From contig NZ_JAZHOB010000002.1 of the NCBI RefSeq assembly GCF_048751585.1, forward strand, positions 62,001-126,000: 64,000 nt of DNA, read 5' to 3'. This document shows positions 26,017 through 33,963 of the stretch, piece after piece. The DNA is from G025836975 sp048751585. Lineage in GTDB: Bacteria; Pseudomonadota; Gammaproteobacteria; Burkholderiales; Burkholderiaceae_B. The notes beneath the pieces were generated by a model, which ran no database searches, had not been told where the DNA came from, and saw nothing but the letters and a program-made list of their open reading frames with translations. Numbering within the stretch: the first letter of the stretch is position 1; every line of letters starts with the position of its first letter. A program made the position numbers and the translations under genes.

Positions 26017-26170
26017 CAAAATCATCTACCATTTAGTTGATCATGTTTTCCCACAGAATAAATGCCGCTTTTTCCCTGCGTCTGGGACGCGCCGATTATC
26101 GGCCGGATCAGCGCCCTTCCCGCAAATTTTCATAACAGCCGCAAGACCTGAATAGCCATGTTGCGCGCAA

Positions 26171-26194
26171 TAAAAATGCGCCGGTCCGGCGCAT
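26171..26194 (-). terminator. rho-independent terminator of the MBL-fold gene
   Basis: On the minus strand the stem ATGCGCC/GGCGCAT (7 bp, 5-base loop; the arms can extend further inward) is followed by TTTTTA. It lies about 35 bases downstream of the stop of the metallo-hydrolase gene and matches its direction. Confidence 0.75.
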
Positions 26195-26228
26195 AAAGGA
26201 AGGTAGCGGCAAAGTACCCGGGATTTTT

Positions 26229-27311
26229 CTAGGTAACGGCGCCAGCCCGCAGAAACCGTACTACGCCATCTCTGCCTGTGGATCGGTTCAACTTCCCTTC
26301 GAAATACAAGGCATGCAAATGCGCCAACGCCTCGCCCATGGCGAAGGTGAGCTGGTGCAGGTCCAACTGGCGCCTGAACATTATCGGGACGATGTCCGTG
26401 ACGCTTTGCGGCTGGACACAGGCGTCAAGCACTTCTTGCAGGCGCTCGGCATGATGCGCATGCTGCTGCCCGATGCGCTCATGCAATCCGCGGAACGGCC
26501 GGCCATGGGACGGCAGCACCAGGGTGCCTTCGGGCAGGCTGTCGTACGCGCGCAATGAGTTCAAGTACAGCGGCAAGGGATTGGCGTCGGGCTCGAAGTC
26601 GAACACGCTGATGTTGGTGGATATGCGCGGCAGCACCATGTCGCCGGAGATCAGCACTTGCAACGTGTCGCAGTACAGCGAAGCATGTTCGGGCGCATGC
26701 CCATAGCCCACGATAACGCGCCACTCGCGGCCGCCTATTGTGATGCGGTCGCCATCCATGATGCGATGAAAACGGGCCGGGACATCGGGGACCAGGCTGG
26801 GGTAATAGCTGCTGCGCTGCCGGATCTTCTCTTGCGCTTCCGGATCGGCCAAGCCATGGCGGATGAAGTGCTCGACCGCCGACTGGCCGTTGGGTCCGCC
26901 GGCATTCGTGCCATTCACGGCCGGCCTGGACCAGAGCCGCGCCGTCATGAAATCGGTGGCGGTCATCCATAAGGGGGCATTCCAGCGCTCGCAAAGCCAA
27001 TGCGCCAGGCCCACGTGGTCGGGATGCATATGGGTAACGATGACGCGCAGCACGGGCAGGCCTTCCAGCGCGTTCTCGAACACCTCCTCCCATAAGGCCT
27101 TGACCTCGTCGCGCGACACGCCGCAATCCACGATGGTCCATCCCTGGCGGCCATCGATCTCATCGCGCAACAGCCACAGGTTGATGTGATCCAGCGCAAA
27201 AGGCAGGGGCATGCGTATCCACCGCAAGCCGTCCGCGACCGTTCGAGTCTGGCCAGGTTCGGGCAGCAGGTCGCCCCAGGGGTAATCAAGCTTCTTTTCG
27301 TTCGGGTTCAT
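26229..27311 (-). CDS. MBL-fold metallo-hydrolase
   Basis: 360 residues from ATG 27311 (MNPNEKKLDYPWGD), with GGAGA upstream; a longer frame from 27362 is less likely. The metal site HMHPDH is at 94-99, followed by a third histidine region in GYGHAPEHASLY and a late SHGRPF. This is the metallo-beta-lactamase fold of the glyoxalase-II-like/RNase-Z-like hydrolases with an extra C-terminal helical domain. It probably hydrolyses a thioester or lactone. It is divergent from the liuR-type regulator and shares the operator region with it, so a link to acyl-CoA catabolism is plausible. Confidence 0.88.
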   Translation of the reverse strand: MNPNEKKLDYPWGDLLPEPGQTRTVADGLRWIRMPLPFALDHINLWLLRDEIDGRQGWTIVDCGVSRDEVKALWEEVFENALEGLPVLRVIVTHMHPDHVGLAHWLCERWNAPLWMTATDFMTARLWSRPAVNGTNAGGPNGQSAVEHFIRHGLADPEAQEKIRQRSSYYPSLVPDVPARFHRIMDGDRITIGGREWRVIVGYGHAPEHASLYCDTLQVLISGDMVLPRISTNISVFDFEPDANPLPLYLNSLRAYDSLPEGTLVLPSHGRPFRGLHERIGQQHAHHAERLQEVLDACVQPQSVTDIVPIMFRRQLDLHQLTFAMGEALAHLHALYFEGKLNRSTGRDGVVRFLRAGAVT

Positions 27312-27362
27312 CGTGTCTCCGTGTATTACGCGATATGCCTTCTTCACATAATATGGCATCAT

Positions 27363-27382
27363 AGTTTACGTTAACGTAAACT
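27363..27382. promoter_or_regulatory. 20-bp perfect palindrome, predicted LiuR operator 1
   Basis: AGTTTACGTTAACGTAAACT is its own reverse complement. It lies 16 bases ahead of the MerR-type start codon and between that gene and the divergent MBL gene. It shares 14 of 16 core positions with the site upstream of liuA (27856-27871), as expected for autoregulation by the same regulator. Confidence 0.75.
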
Positions 27383-27397
27383 GCCAATTCCCTAGCC

Positions 27398-27784
27398 ATG
27401 ACAGACACCACCTGGACTATTTCCGAGCTTGCGCAGGAGTTCTCCATCACTCCCCGCACAATACGCTTTTACGAAGACCAGGGCATCGTGAGTCCCAGCC
27501 GGGACGGCCGCAACCGGGTGTACCAGGCACGCGACCGCACCCGCCTGAAGCTGGCCCTGCGTGGAAAAAGACTGGGACTGCAATTAAGCGAGATCCTCAG
27601 CCTTATCGATATGTACGACGGACCCGGCGACACCACTGCGCAGTTGCGCCACTACATGACGGTGCTGGCCAAGCATCGCGATGTCCTGGAACAGCAACGC
27701 CGCGACCTGGAGGAAACGCTCAAGGAAATCGATGTTCAGCAAAAAGAGTGCGAGGCCTTGCTGGCCCGGCGAACGGCAAGATAA
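27398..27784 (+). CDS. liuR: MerR family regulator, LiuR type
   Basis: 128 residues. The N-terminal MerR winged helix is WTISELAQEFSITPRTIRFYEDQGIVSPSRDG (residues 7-38), and the C-terminal half is a long coiled-coil dimer helix (about 80-120) ending in ECEALLARRTAR. It has no metal-binding cysteine cluster. LiuR regulators control branched-chain amino acid catabolism in proteobacteria. The call rests on its place directly ahead of liuA and on matching palindromes at both promoters. The sensed ligand is probably a pathway acyl-CoA, by family knowledge. Confidence 0.85.
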   Translation: MTDTTWTISELAQEFSITPRTIRFYEDQGIVSPSRDGRNRVYQARDRTRLKLALRGKRLGLQLSEILSLIDMYDGPGDTTAQLRHYMTVLAKHRDVLEQQRRDLEETLKEIDVQQKECEALLARRTAR

Positions 27785-27855
27785 CCCTTTACGCATCGAC
27801 GCTTTCATGGACTCGATGGGGCTCGATTCTTGTCGATTCGGGAAAACCCTTCTAG

Positions 27856-27888
27856 TTGACGTTTACGTAAACGTAATATAAATATACT
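27856..27888 (+). promoter_or_regulatory. predicted liu operon promoter with LiuR operator 2
   Basis: TTGACG (27856-27861) is a good -35; candidate -10 elements are TATACT (27883-27888, 21-base spacer) or TATAAA (27877-27882, 15-base). The palindrome ACGTTTACGTAAACGT (27859-27874) sits between them, the place where MerR-family proteins bind. Spacing other than 17 is usual for that family. Confidence 0.65.
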
Positions 27889-27958
27889 TTTCCTCTCTGT
27901 ACAGTCAGCCGCGCCTATGTCTGGACGGCCGCTCTCAGAACCGACACTGGAGATGACG

Positions 27959-29137
27959 ATGAATCTTCCCGGCTTGAACTTTGATCTGGGCTCCGACCTG
28001 GACATGCTGCGCGATGCCGTTCACGATTTTGCTCAAGCCGAGATCGCTCCACGAGCGGCCGAGATCGACGGCAGCGACCAGTTCCCCATGGATTTATGGC
28101 GCAAATTCGGCGACCTGGGCCTGCTGGGCATGACGGTGGACGAAGCATACGGCGGCGCCAACATGGGCTACCTGGCGCACATGATCGCCATGGAAGAGAT
28201 TTCCCGCGCCAGCGCCTCGGTGGCCCTGTCCTACGGCGCCCATTCCAATCTGTGCGTCAACCAATTGCACCGCAATGGCACGGAAGCGCAAAAGCGCAAA
28301 TACCTGCCCAAACTGATCAGCGGGGAGCACGTTGGAGCCCTTGCCATGAGCGAGCCGGGCGCCGGCTCGGACGTGGTCAGCATGAAACTGCGTGCCGAGA
28401 AAAAAGGCGACCGCTATGTGTTGAACGGCACCAAAATGTGGATCACCAACGGTCCCGACGCGGACACGCTGGTCGTTTATGCCAAGACCGATCCCGCCGC
28501 CAAGCAGCGCGGCATCACGGCCTTCATCGTCGAAAAAGGATACAAGGGTTTTTCGGTGGCGCAAAAGCTTGACAAGCTGGGTATGCGCGGCAGCCATACC
28601 GGCGAGCTGGTGTTCCAGGATTGCGAAATACCCGAAGAGAACATACTGGGCGAGCTCAATGGCGGGGTCAAGGTCCTGATGAGCGGCCTGGATTACGAGC
28701 GCGCCGTCCTGGCCGGCGGTCCGCTGGGCATCATGCAGGCCGTCATGGACGTGGTGGTTCCCTATATCCACGATCGCAAGCAGTTCGGCCAGGCCATCGG
28801 CGAATTCCAATTGATACAAGGCAAAGTCGCCGACCTGTACACCACTTTGCAGGCCAGCCGCGCCTTCTGCTACGCGGTGGGCAAGAACCTGGACAGGCTC
28901 GGTTCGGGCCATGTGCGCGAAGTGCGCAAGGACTGCGCCGCCGTCATTCTGTATTGCGCGGAAAAAGCCACCTGGATGGCCGGCGAAGGCATACAGATAC
29001 TGGGCGGCAACGGCTATATCAATGAGTACCCCACCGGCCGCCTGTGGCGCGACGCCAAGCTGTACGAGATCGGCGCCGGCACCAGCGAAATCCGGCGCAT
29101 GCTGATCGGCCGCGAGCTGTTCAACGAAACCGCCTGA
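27959..29137 (+). CDS. liuA: isovaleryl-CoA dehydrogenase
   Basis: 392 residues from ATG 27959, chosen because GGAG lies six bases upstream. This FAD enzyme oxidises isovaleryl-CoA to 3-methylcrotonyl-CoA in leucine degradation and passes electrons to ETF. The acyl-CoA dehydrogenase signatures are AMSEPGAGSDV and, near the C-terminus, QILGGNGYINEYP. The catalytic base is E247 in GLDYERAVLAGGPLGIMQAV. That position, rather than the usual place near the C-terminus, is specific to isovaleryl-CoA dehydrogenases. It is the first gene of the liu operon. Confidence 0.95.
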   Translation: MNLPGLNFDLGSDLDMLRDAVHDFAQAEIAPRAAEIDGSDQFPMDLWRKFGDLGLLGMTVDEAYGGANMGYLAHMIAMEEISRASASVALSYGAHSNLCVNQLHRNGTEAQKRKYLPKLISGEHVGALAMSEPGAGSDVVSMKLRAEKKGDRYVLNGTKMWITNGPDADTLVVYAKTDPAAKQRGITAFIVEKGYKGFSVAQKLDKLGMRGSHTGELVFQDCEIPEENILGELNGGVKVLMSGLDYERAVLAGGPLGIMQAVMDVVVPYIHDRKQFGQAIGEFQLIQGKVADLYTTLQASRAFCYAVGKNLDRLGSGHVREVRKDCAAVILYCAEKATWMAGEGIQILGGNGYINEYPTGRLWRDAKLYEIGAGTSEIRRMLIGRELFNETA

Positions 29138-29195
29138 GCGCCGCGCCAGTGTTAATGTGTCGTTGTCCTGGACCGCGTAATCGAAGAGCCTGACC

Positions 29196-31079
29196 ATGAT
29201 TTTCGTGGGAGACCATCAGCGCATCGAACCCATACAGCCCGCCGGCCTGGCGCCGCAGGCTGTCGCACAAGCCGTGCTGGATGGTTTCAATCGTCATTAC
29301 GCCCTGTTCCGCTATGGCGCCCAGCGCGCCAAGTCGCTGTTCGAATCGGGGAACTGGCGCGGCATCCAGCAGCTTTCCCAGGAGCGCATCGAGTACTACG
29401 ACACGCGTGTTAGCGAATGCTCCGCACTATTGGCCAATGCGCTGAAGGGCAGCGACGCCAGCCCGACGGGCGCATCGGCCCTGCAAAGCCTGACACCGGC
29501 GCAATTGGTGTTCTGGCAGGCCGTGAAGTCTGAATACGTCTTGCTGCTATCGGGGCACCGGCAGCCGGAATGCGCCGAAACCTTCTTCAATTCCGTTTCC
29601 TGCCGCATTCTGCATCGCGATTATTTCCACAACGACTTCCTGTTCGTGCGGCCGGCCATCGCCACCGAGTACCTGGATAGCAGGCTGCCTTCGTATCGGG
29701 TGTATTACCCCACCACCGAAGGACTGGAACAATCGCTGATCAAGATGGTGGCCGATTTTGGCCTGGCCGCGCCCTTTGCCGACTTGCCTGCCGACGCCCG
29801 CAAGCTGGCGCGCATGGCACTGCGCCAGTTGTGCCGCGTACTGCCCCGCGGCACGGGCCAGCGGATCGCGCCGGATTGCCAGATCCATGTCCTGAATTCG
29901 CTGTTCTTTCGCAACAAGGGCGCCTACATTGTCGGCCGCCTGATCAATCAAGGCACGATCCACCCCTTTGCCATCGCTCTTTTGCACACGCCTTCCAGCC
30001 ATATCCGGCTGGACGCCCTGCTGCATACCTCCGACGACCTGAGCACGCTGTTCAGCTTTACCCGCGCCTACTTCCTGGTCGACATGGAAACCCCGGCGGC
30101 CTATGTGCATTTCCTGAACACCCTGCTGCCGCGCAAGCCCAAGGCGGAAATCTATACGACCATAGGCCTGCAAAAACAGGGCAAGACGCTTTTCTACCGC
30201 GATTTCCTGCATCACCTTGCGCATTCGCGCGATGCGTTCGACATCGCGCCCGGCATCAAAGGGCTGGTCATGACGGTCTTCACGCTGCCGTCCTATCCCT
30301 ACGTCTTCAAGCTTATACGCGACCGCATCGCCAAGGACGGCATGGATCACGCCACCGTGCGGCGCAAGTATCAATTGGTGAAGAAACATGATCGCGTCGG
30401 CCGCATGGCCGATACCTGGGAATACTCGCAGGTCGCGCTGCCGCGCGCACGTTTCTCCGACAGGCTGCTGAACGAACTGCGCGATCAGATTCCCAGCCTG
30501 CTCGAAGAAAGCGGCGAAGTCATCGTCCTGCGCCATGTGTATATCGAACGGCGCATGACCCCGCTTAACCTGTTCCTGGCCCGCGCCTCGGACGCCGTGC
30601 TGGAGCGCGCCGTCAAGCGCTACGGCGACGCCATCCGGGAGCTGGCCGCCGCCAATATATTTCCCGGCGACATGCTGTTCAAGAATTTCGGCGTGACCCG
30701 CCTGGGCCGGGTCGTGTTCTACGATTACGACGAAATCCAGCGCATGACGGAAATGAACTTTCGCCGGATCCCGCCCGCGCCCTACCCCGAGGCCGAGCTG
30801 TCGGGCGAACCCTGGTACCCCGTGGGAGCGAACGATGTCTTCCCCGAGGAATTCGGCACCTTCTTACTGGGCGACCCGCGCGTGCGGGCCGCTTTCCTGC
30901 GACACCATGCCGACCTGCTGGACGTACACTGGTGGCAGGCCTGCCGCGAGCGAGCGGCCCAAGGCCGGATCGAAGACATCTTCCCTTATGAAGATGATCG
31001 CCGCCTTCACGTTTCAGCCGCCCGGCAGCTAACGGGCGCCACTTATTCAACGCAGCTTTCAGGAGCACACCATGTCTGA
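29196..31079 (+). CDS. aceK: isocitrate dehydrogenase kinase/phosphatase
   Basis: 627 residues, near the family length. AceK both phosphorylates and dephosphorylates isocitrate dehydrogenase, directing carbon to the glyoxylate shunt on acetate-like substrates. Diagnostic blocks are MTVFTLPSYPYVFKLI (ATP-site lysine region), GDMLFKNFGVTRLGRVVFYDYDEI (two catalytic-site aspartates) and PWYPVGANDVFPEEF. The gene is embedded in the leucine catabolic operon instead of lying with aceA/aceB, and its end overlaps the thiolase start by 8 bp. Leucine ends as acetyl-CoA, so co-expression makes metabolic sense. Confidence 0.95.
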   Translation: MIFVGDHQRIEPIQPAGLAPQAVAQAVLDGFNRHYALFRYGAQRAKSLFESGNWRGIQQLSQERIEYYDTRVSECSALLANALKGSDASPTGASALQSLTPAQLVFWQAVKSEYVLLLSGHRQPECAETFFNSVSCRILHRDYFHNDFLFVRPAIATEYLDSRLPSYRVYYPTTEGLEQSLIKMVADFGLAAPFADLPADARKLARMALRQLCRVLPRGTGQRIAPDCQIHVLNSLFFRNKGAYIVGRLINQGTIHPFAIALLHTPSSHIRLDALLHTSDDLSTLFSFTRAYFLVDMETPAAYVHFLNTLLPRKPKAEIYTTIGLQKQGKTLFYRDFLHHLAHSRDAFDIAPGIKGLVMTVFTLPSYPYVFKLIRDRIAKDGMDHATVRRKYQLVKKHDRVGRMADTWEYSQVALPRARFSDRLLNELRDQIPSLLEESGEVIVLRHVYIERRMTPLNLFLARASDAVLERAVKRYGDAIRELAAANIFPGDMLFKNFGVTRLGRVVFYDYDEIQRMTEMNFRRIPPAPYPEAELSGEPWYPVGANDVFPEEFGTFLLGDPRVRAAFLRHHADLLDVHWWQACRERAAQGRIEDIFPYEDDRRLHVSAARQLTGATYSTQLSGAHHV

Positions 31080-32253
31080 CCCTATTGTTCTCGTTTCCGT
31101 TGCCCGCACGCCCATGGGCGGCATGATGGGCAGCCTGTCCGGCTTGTCCGCGCACGAGCTGGGATCCATTGTCATCAAGGCCGCCATCGAGCGCGCCGGC
31201 ATCGACGGCAAGGCCGTCGATGAAGTCATCATGGGCAATGTCCTGCAGGCCGGCCAAGGCCAGGCTCCGGCACGCCAGGCTGCCCTGGGCGCGGGCCTGC
31301 CGCTGGGCGTAGGCTGCACAACCATCCATAAAGTCTGCGGCTCCGGCCTGAAGGCGGCGATGTTCGGCCACGACATCATCGCTGCGGGCAGCGCCGACGT
31401 GGTGGTAGCGGGCGGGCAGGAAAGCATGAGCAATGCACCCTACCTGCTGCTGCGCGGCCGTCAAGGCTATCGCTACGGCCACTCGACCGTCTACGACCAC
31501 ATGGCGCTCGACGGCCTGGAAGACGCCTACCAGCGCGGCACGGCCATGGGCGTGTTCGCTGAGGACTGCGCGGCCAAGTATACGTTTACGCGCGAGCAGC
31601 AGGACGCCTTCTCGCTGGAATCCCTGCGCCGCGCCCGCGCCGCCACGGAAGACGGCAGCTTCAAATGGGAAATAACCCCCGTTACCGTGGCCGGCCGCAA
31701 GGGCGATACCGTGATCGATACCGACGAAGCCCCCACCAAGGCCATGCCCGAGAAAATCCCCACGCTCAAGCCCGCCTTCAAGAAGGACGGCACCGTCACC
31801 GCCGCCAACTCCTCGTCGATCTCGGACGGCGCCGCGGCCATGGTGCTGATGCGCGAATCGACAGCGAAGAAACTGGGCGCAACGCCATTGGCCCGCATTG
31901 TCGGGCATACCCAGCATTCGCAAGAGCCCGGCTGGTTCACGACCGCCCCGGTCGGCGCAATACAGAAGCTTTTTGCCAAGACCGGCTGGTCGGCCGACGA
32001 CGTGGATCTGTACGAAATCAACGAAGCCTTTGCCGTCGTGACGATGGCCGCCATGGTCGAACTGAAGCTGTCCCATGAAAAGGTCAATATCCACGGCGGC
32101 GCCACGGCGCTGGGCCACCCCATCGGCGCATCGGGAGCCCGACTGCTGACCACGCTGGTGGGCGCGCTGCGCAAGACGGGCGGCAAGCGGGGCATCGCAT
32201 CTCTGTGCATAGGCGGGGGCGAGGCCGTTGCCCTGGCCATCGAAATGGCTTGA
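31072..32253 (+). CDS. acetyl-CoA acetyltransferase (thiolase)
   Basis: 393 residues. The acyl-accepting cysteine is C89 in HKVCGSGLKA. The second catalytic set is in NEAFAV and GHPIGASGAR (His), and CIGGGEAVALAIE carries the proton-transfer cysteine. All three blocks match biosynthetic/degradative acetoacetyl-CoA thiolases, which split or form acetoacetyl-CoA. In this operon it would process the acetoacetate branch of leucine breakdown. It overlaps aceK by 8 bp and is followed by hairpins before liuB. Confidence 0.95.
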   Translation: MSDPIVLVSVARTPMGGMMGSLSGLSAHELGSIVIKAAIERAGIDGKAVDEVIMGNVLQAGQGQAPARQAALGAGLPLGVGCTTIHKVCGSGLKAAMFGHDIIAAGSADVVVAGGQESMSNAPYLLLRGRQGYRYGHSTVYDHMALDGLEDAYQRGTAMGVFAEDCAAKYTFTREQQDAFSLESLRRARAATEDGSFKWEITPVTVAGRKGDTVIDTDEAPTKAMPEKIPTLKPAFKKDGTVTAANSSSISDGAAAMVLMRESTAKKLGATPLARIVGHTQHSQEPGWFTTAPVGAIQKLFAKTGWSADDVDLYEINEAFAVVTMAAMVELKLSHEKVNIHGGATALGHPIGASGARLLTTLVGALRKTGGKRGIASLCIGGGEAVALAIEMA

Positions 32254-32262
32254 AGCCGCTCG

Positions 32263-32287
32263 GGGAGCCCCTGATCCAGAGGCTCCC
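32263..32287 (+). other. intercistronic hairpins between thiolase gene and liuB
   Basis: GGGAGCC (32263-32269) pairs with GGCTCCC (32281-32287). A second GC-rich hairpin at about 32290-32311 runs into CCCTTTTC. They may attenuate or process the message between aceK-thiolase and liuBD. No true T-run of six or more is present. Confidence 0.4.
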
Positions 32288-32340
32288 TAGCGCCGCGCCT
32301 TCGGCGGCCGGCGCCCTTTTCTATTCATCCAGGAAATGCA

Positions 32341-33948
32341 ATGCCCGTCATCGTATCCCGCATCAATCCCCGTTCGCAGGCCTTCATCGACAATGCCCGC
32401 GCCATGCAGGAGCAGGTCGAAGACCTGCGTGAAAAGCTGCTGTCCACAGCGCAAGGCGGCGGCGAGTCCGCGCGCGCCAAACACCTGGCCCGCGGCAAGC
32501 TGCTGCCGCGCGATCGCGTTGAACGGCTGCTGGATCCAGGCACGCCCTTCCTGGAGCTCTCGCCCCTGGCGGCGCATGGCGTCTACAACAACGACGCGCC
32601 GGGCGCGGGCATCATCACCGGCATCGGGCGCATTGCGGGCACGGAATGCGTGATCGTCTGCAACGATGCCACGGTAAAGGGCGGCACCTATTATCCGCTG
32701 ACGGTCAAGAAGCACTTGCGGGCGCAGGAAATCGCGCAGCAGAACCGGTTGCCCTGCGTGTATCTGGTCGACTCCGGCGGCGCCAATCTGCCCAACCAGG
32801 ACGAGGTCTTTCCCGATCGCGACCATTTCGGCCGCATTTTCTACAACCAGGCCACCATGTCGGCCCAGGGCATCGCGCAAATCGCCGTGGTCATGGGCTC
32901 ATGTACCGCGGGCGGCGCCTACGTACCCGCCATGAGCGACGAATCCATCATCGTCAAGAACCAGGGAACGATCTTTCTGGGCGGTCCGCCGCTGGTCAAG
33001 GCGGCCACCGGCGAAGAAGTCACGGCGGAGGACCTGGGCGGCGGCGATGTGCATACGCGACTGTCGGGCGTGGCCGACCATCTGGCCAACAACGACTTGC
33101 ATGCGCTTCAACTGGCTCGCAACGCCATCGGCCGGCTCAACCACCACAAGCCCGTCCAGCTGCAGCGCAAGGCCTACGCCGAGCCGCTTTACGATCCGCG
33201 GGAACTGAACGGCGTTATTCCCAATGACACACGCAAGCCTTACGACGTGCGCGAAGTCATTGCCCGCATTGTCGACGGCTCGGAATTCGACGAATTCAAG
33301 GCACGCTTCGGCACGACCCTGATCACGGGCTTCGCCCACATACACGGTATGCCGGTTGGCATCATCGCCAACAACGGCATCCTGTTTTCCGAGGCGGCGC
33401 AAAAAGGCACTCACTTCATTGAGCTGTGCTGCCAGCGCAAGATTCCGCTGGTCTTCCTGCAAAACATCACCGGCTTCATGGTCGGCCGCAAATACGAGAA
33501 CGAGGGCATCGCCCGCCACGGCGCCAAGATGGTCACCGCGGTATCCACCGCATCGGTGCCCAAGTTCACCGTCCTTATCGGCGGGTCCTTCGGGGCCGGC
33601 AATTACGGCATGTGCGGCAGGGCGTTCAGTCCACGCCTGTTGTTCTTGTGGCCCAATGCGCGCATTTCGGTCATGGGCGGCGAACAGGCCGCCAGCGTGC
33701 TGGCCACAGTGCGCCGCGACGGCATCGAGGCCAAGGGAGGCAACTGGAGCCGCGACGAGGAAGAGGCCTTCAAGGCGCCCATACGCGAACAATACGAAAA
33801 AGAAGGGCATCCCTATTACGCCACCGCAAGGCTGTGGGACGACGGCATCATCATGCCGGCCGATACCCGCCGCGTGCTGGCGCTGGGCCTGTCGGCCGCG
33901 CTCAATGCGCCTATCGAAGACACGCGCTTCGGCGTGTTCCGCATGTAA
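32341..33948 (+). CDS. liuB: methylcrotonyl-CoA carboxylase carboxyltransferase subunit (beta)
   Basis: 535 residues, with AGGAAA six bases before the ATG. It is the CT subunit of the biotin-dependent carboxylase that makes 3-methylglutaconyl-CoA. The N half holds the family segment GGTYYPLTVKKHLRAQEIAQQN with the DSGGANLPNQDEVFPDRDHFGRIFYNQA block typical of MCC beta chains. The C half carries IIANNGILFSEAAQKGTHFIELC and FLQNITGFMVGRKYE, again specific to MCC. The partner biotin subunit follows after 15 bp. Confidence 0.96.
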   Translation: MPVIVSRINPRSQAFIDNARAMQEQVEDLREKLLSTAQGGGESARAKHLARGKLLPRDRVERLLDPGTPFLELSPLAAHGVYNNDAPGAGIITGIGRIAGTECVIVCNDATVKGGTYYPLTVKKHLRAQEIAQQNRLPCVYLVDSGGANLPNQDEVFPDRDHFGRIFYNQATMSAQGIAQIAVVMGSCTAGGAYVPAMSDESIIVKNQGTIFLGGPPLVKAATGEEVTAEDLGGGDVHTRLSGVADHLANNDLHALQLARNAIGRLNHHKPVQLQRKAYAEPLYDPRELNGVIPNDTRKPYDVREVIARIVDGSEFDEFKARFGTTLITGFAHIHGMPVGIIANNGILFSEAAQKGTHFIELCCQRKIPLVFLQNITGFMVGRKYENEGIARHGAKMVTAVSTASVPKFTVLIGGSFGAGNYGMCGRAFSPRLLFLWPNARISVMGGEQAASVLATVRRDGIEAKGGNWSRDEEEAFKAPIREQYEKEGHPYYATARLWDDGIIMPADTRRVLALGLSAALNAPIEDTRFGVFRM

Positions 33949-33963
33949 TCCCAAGGAGTCGAT

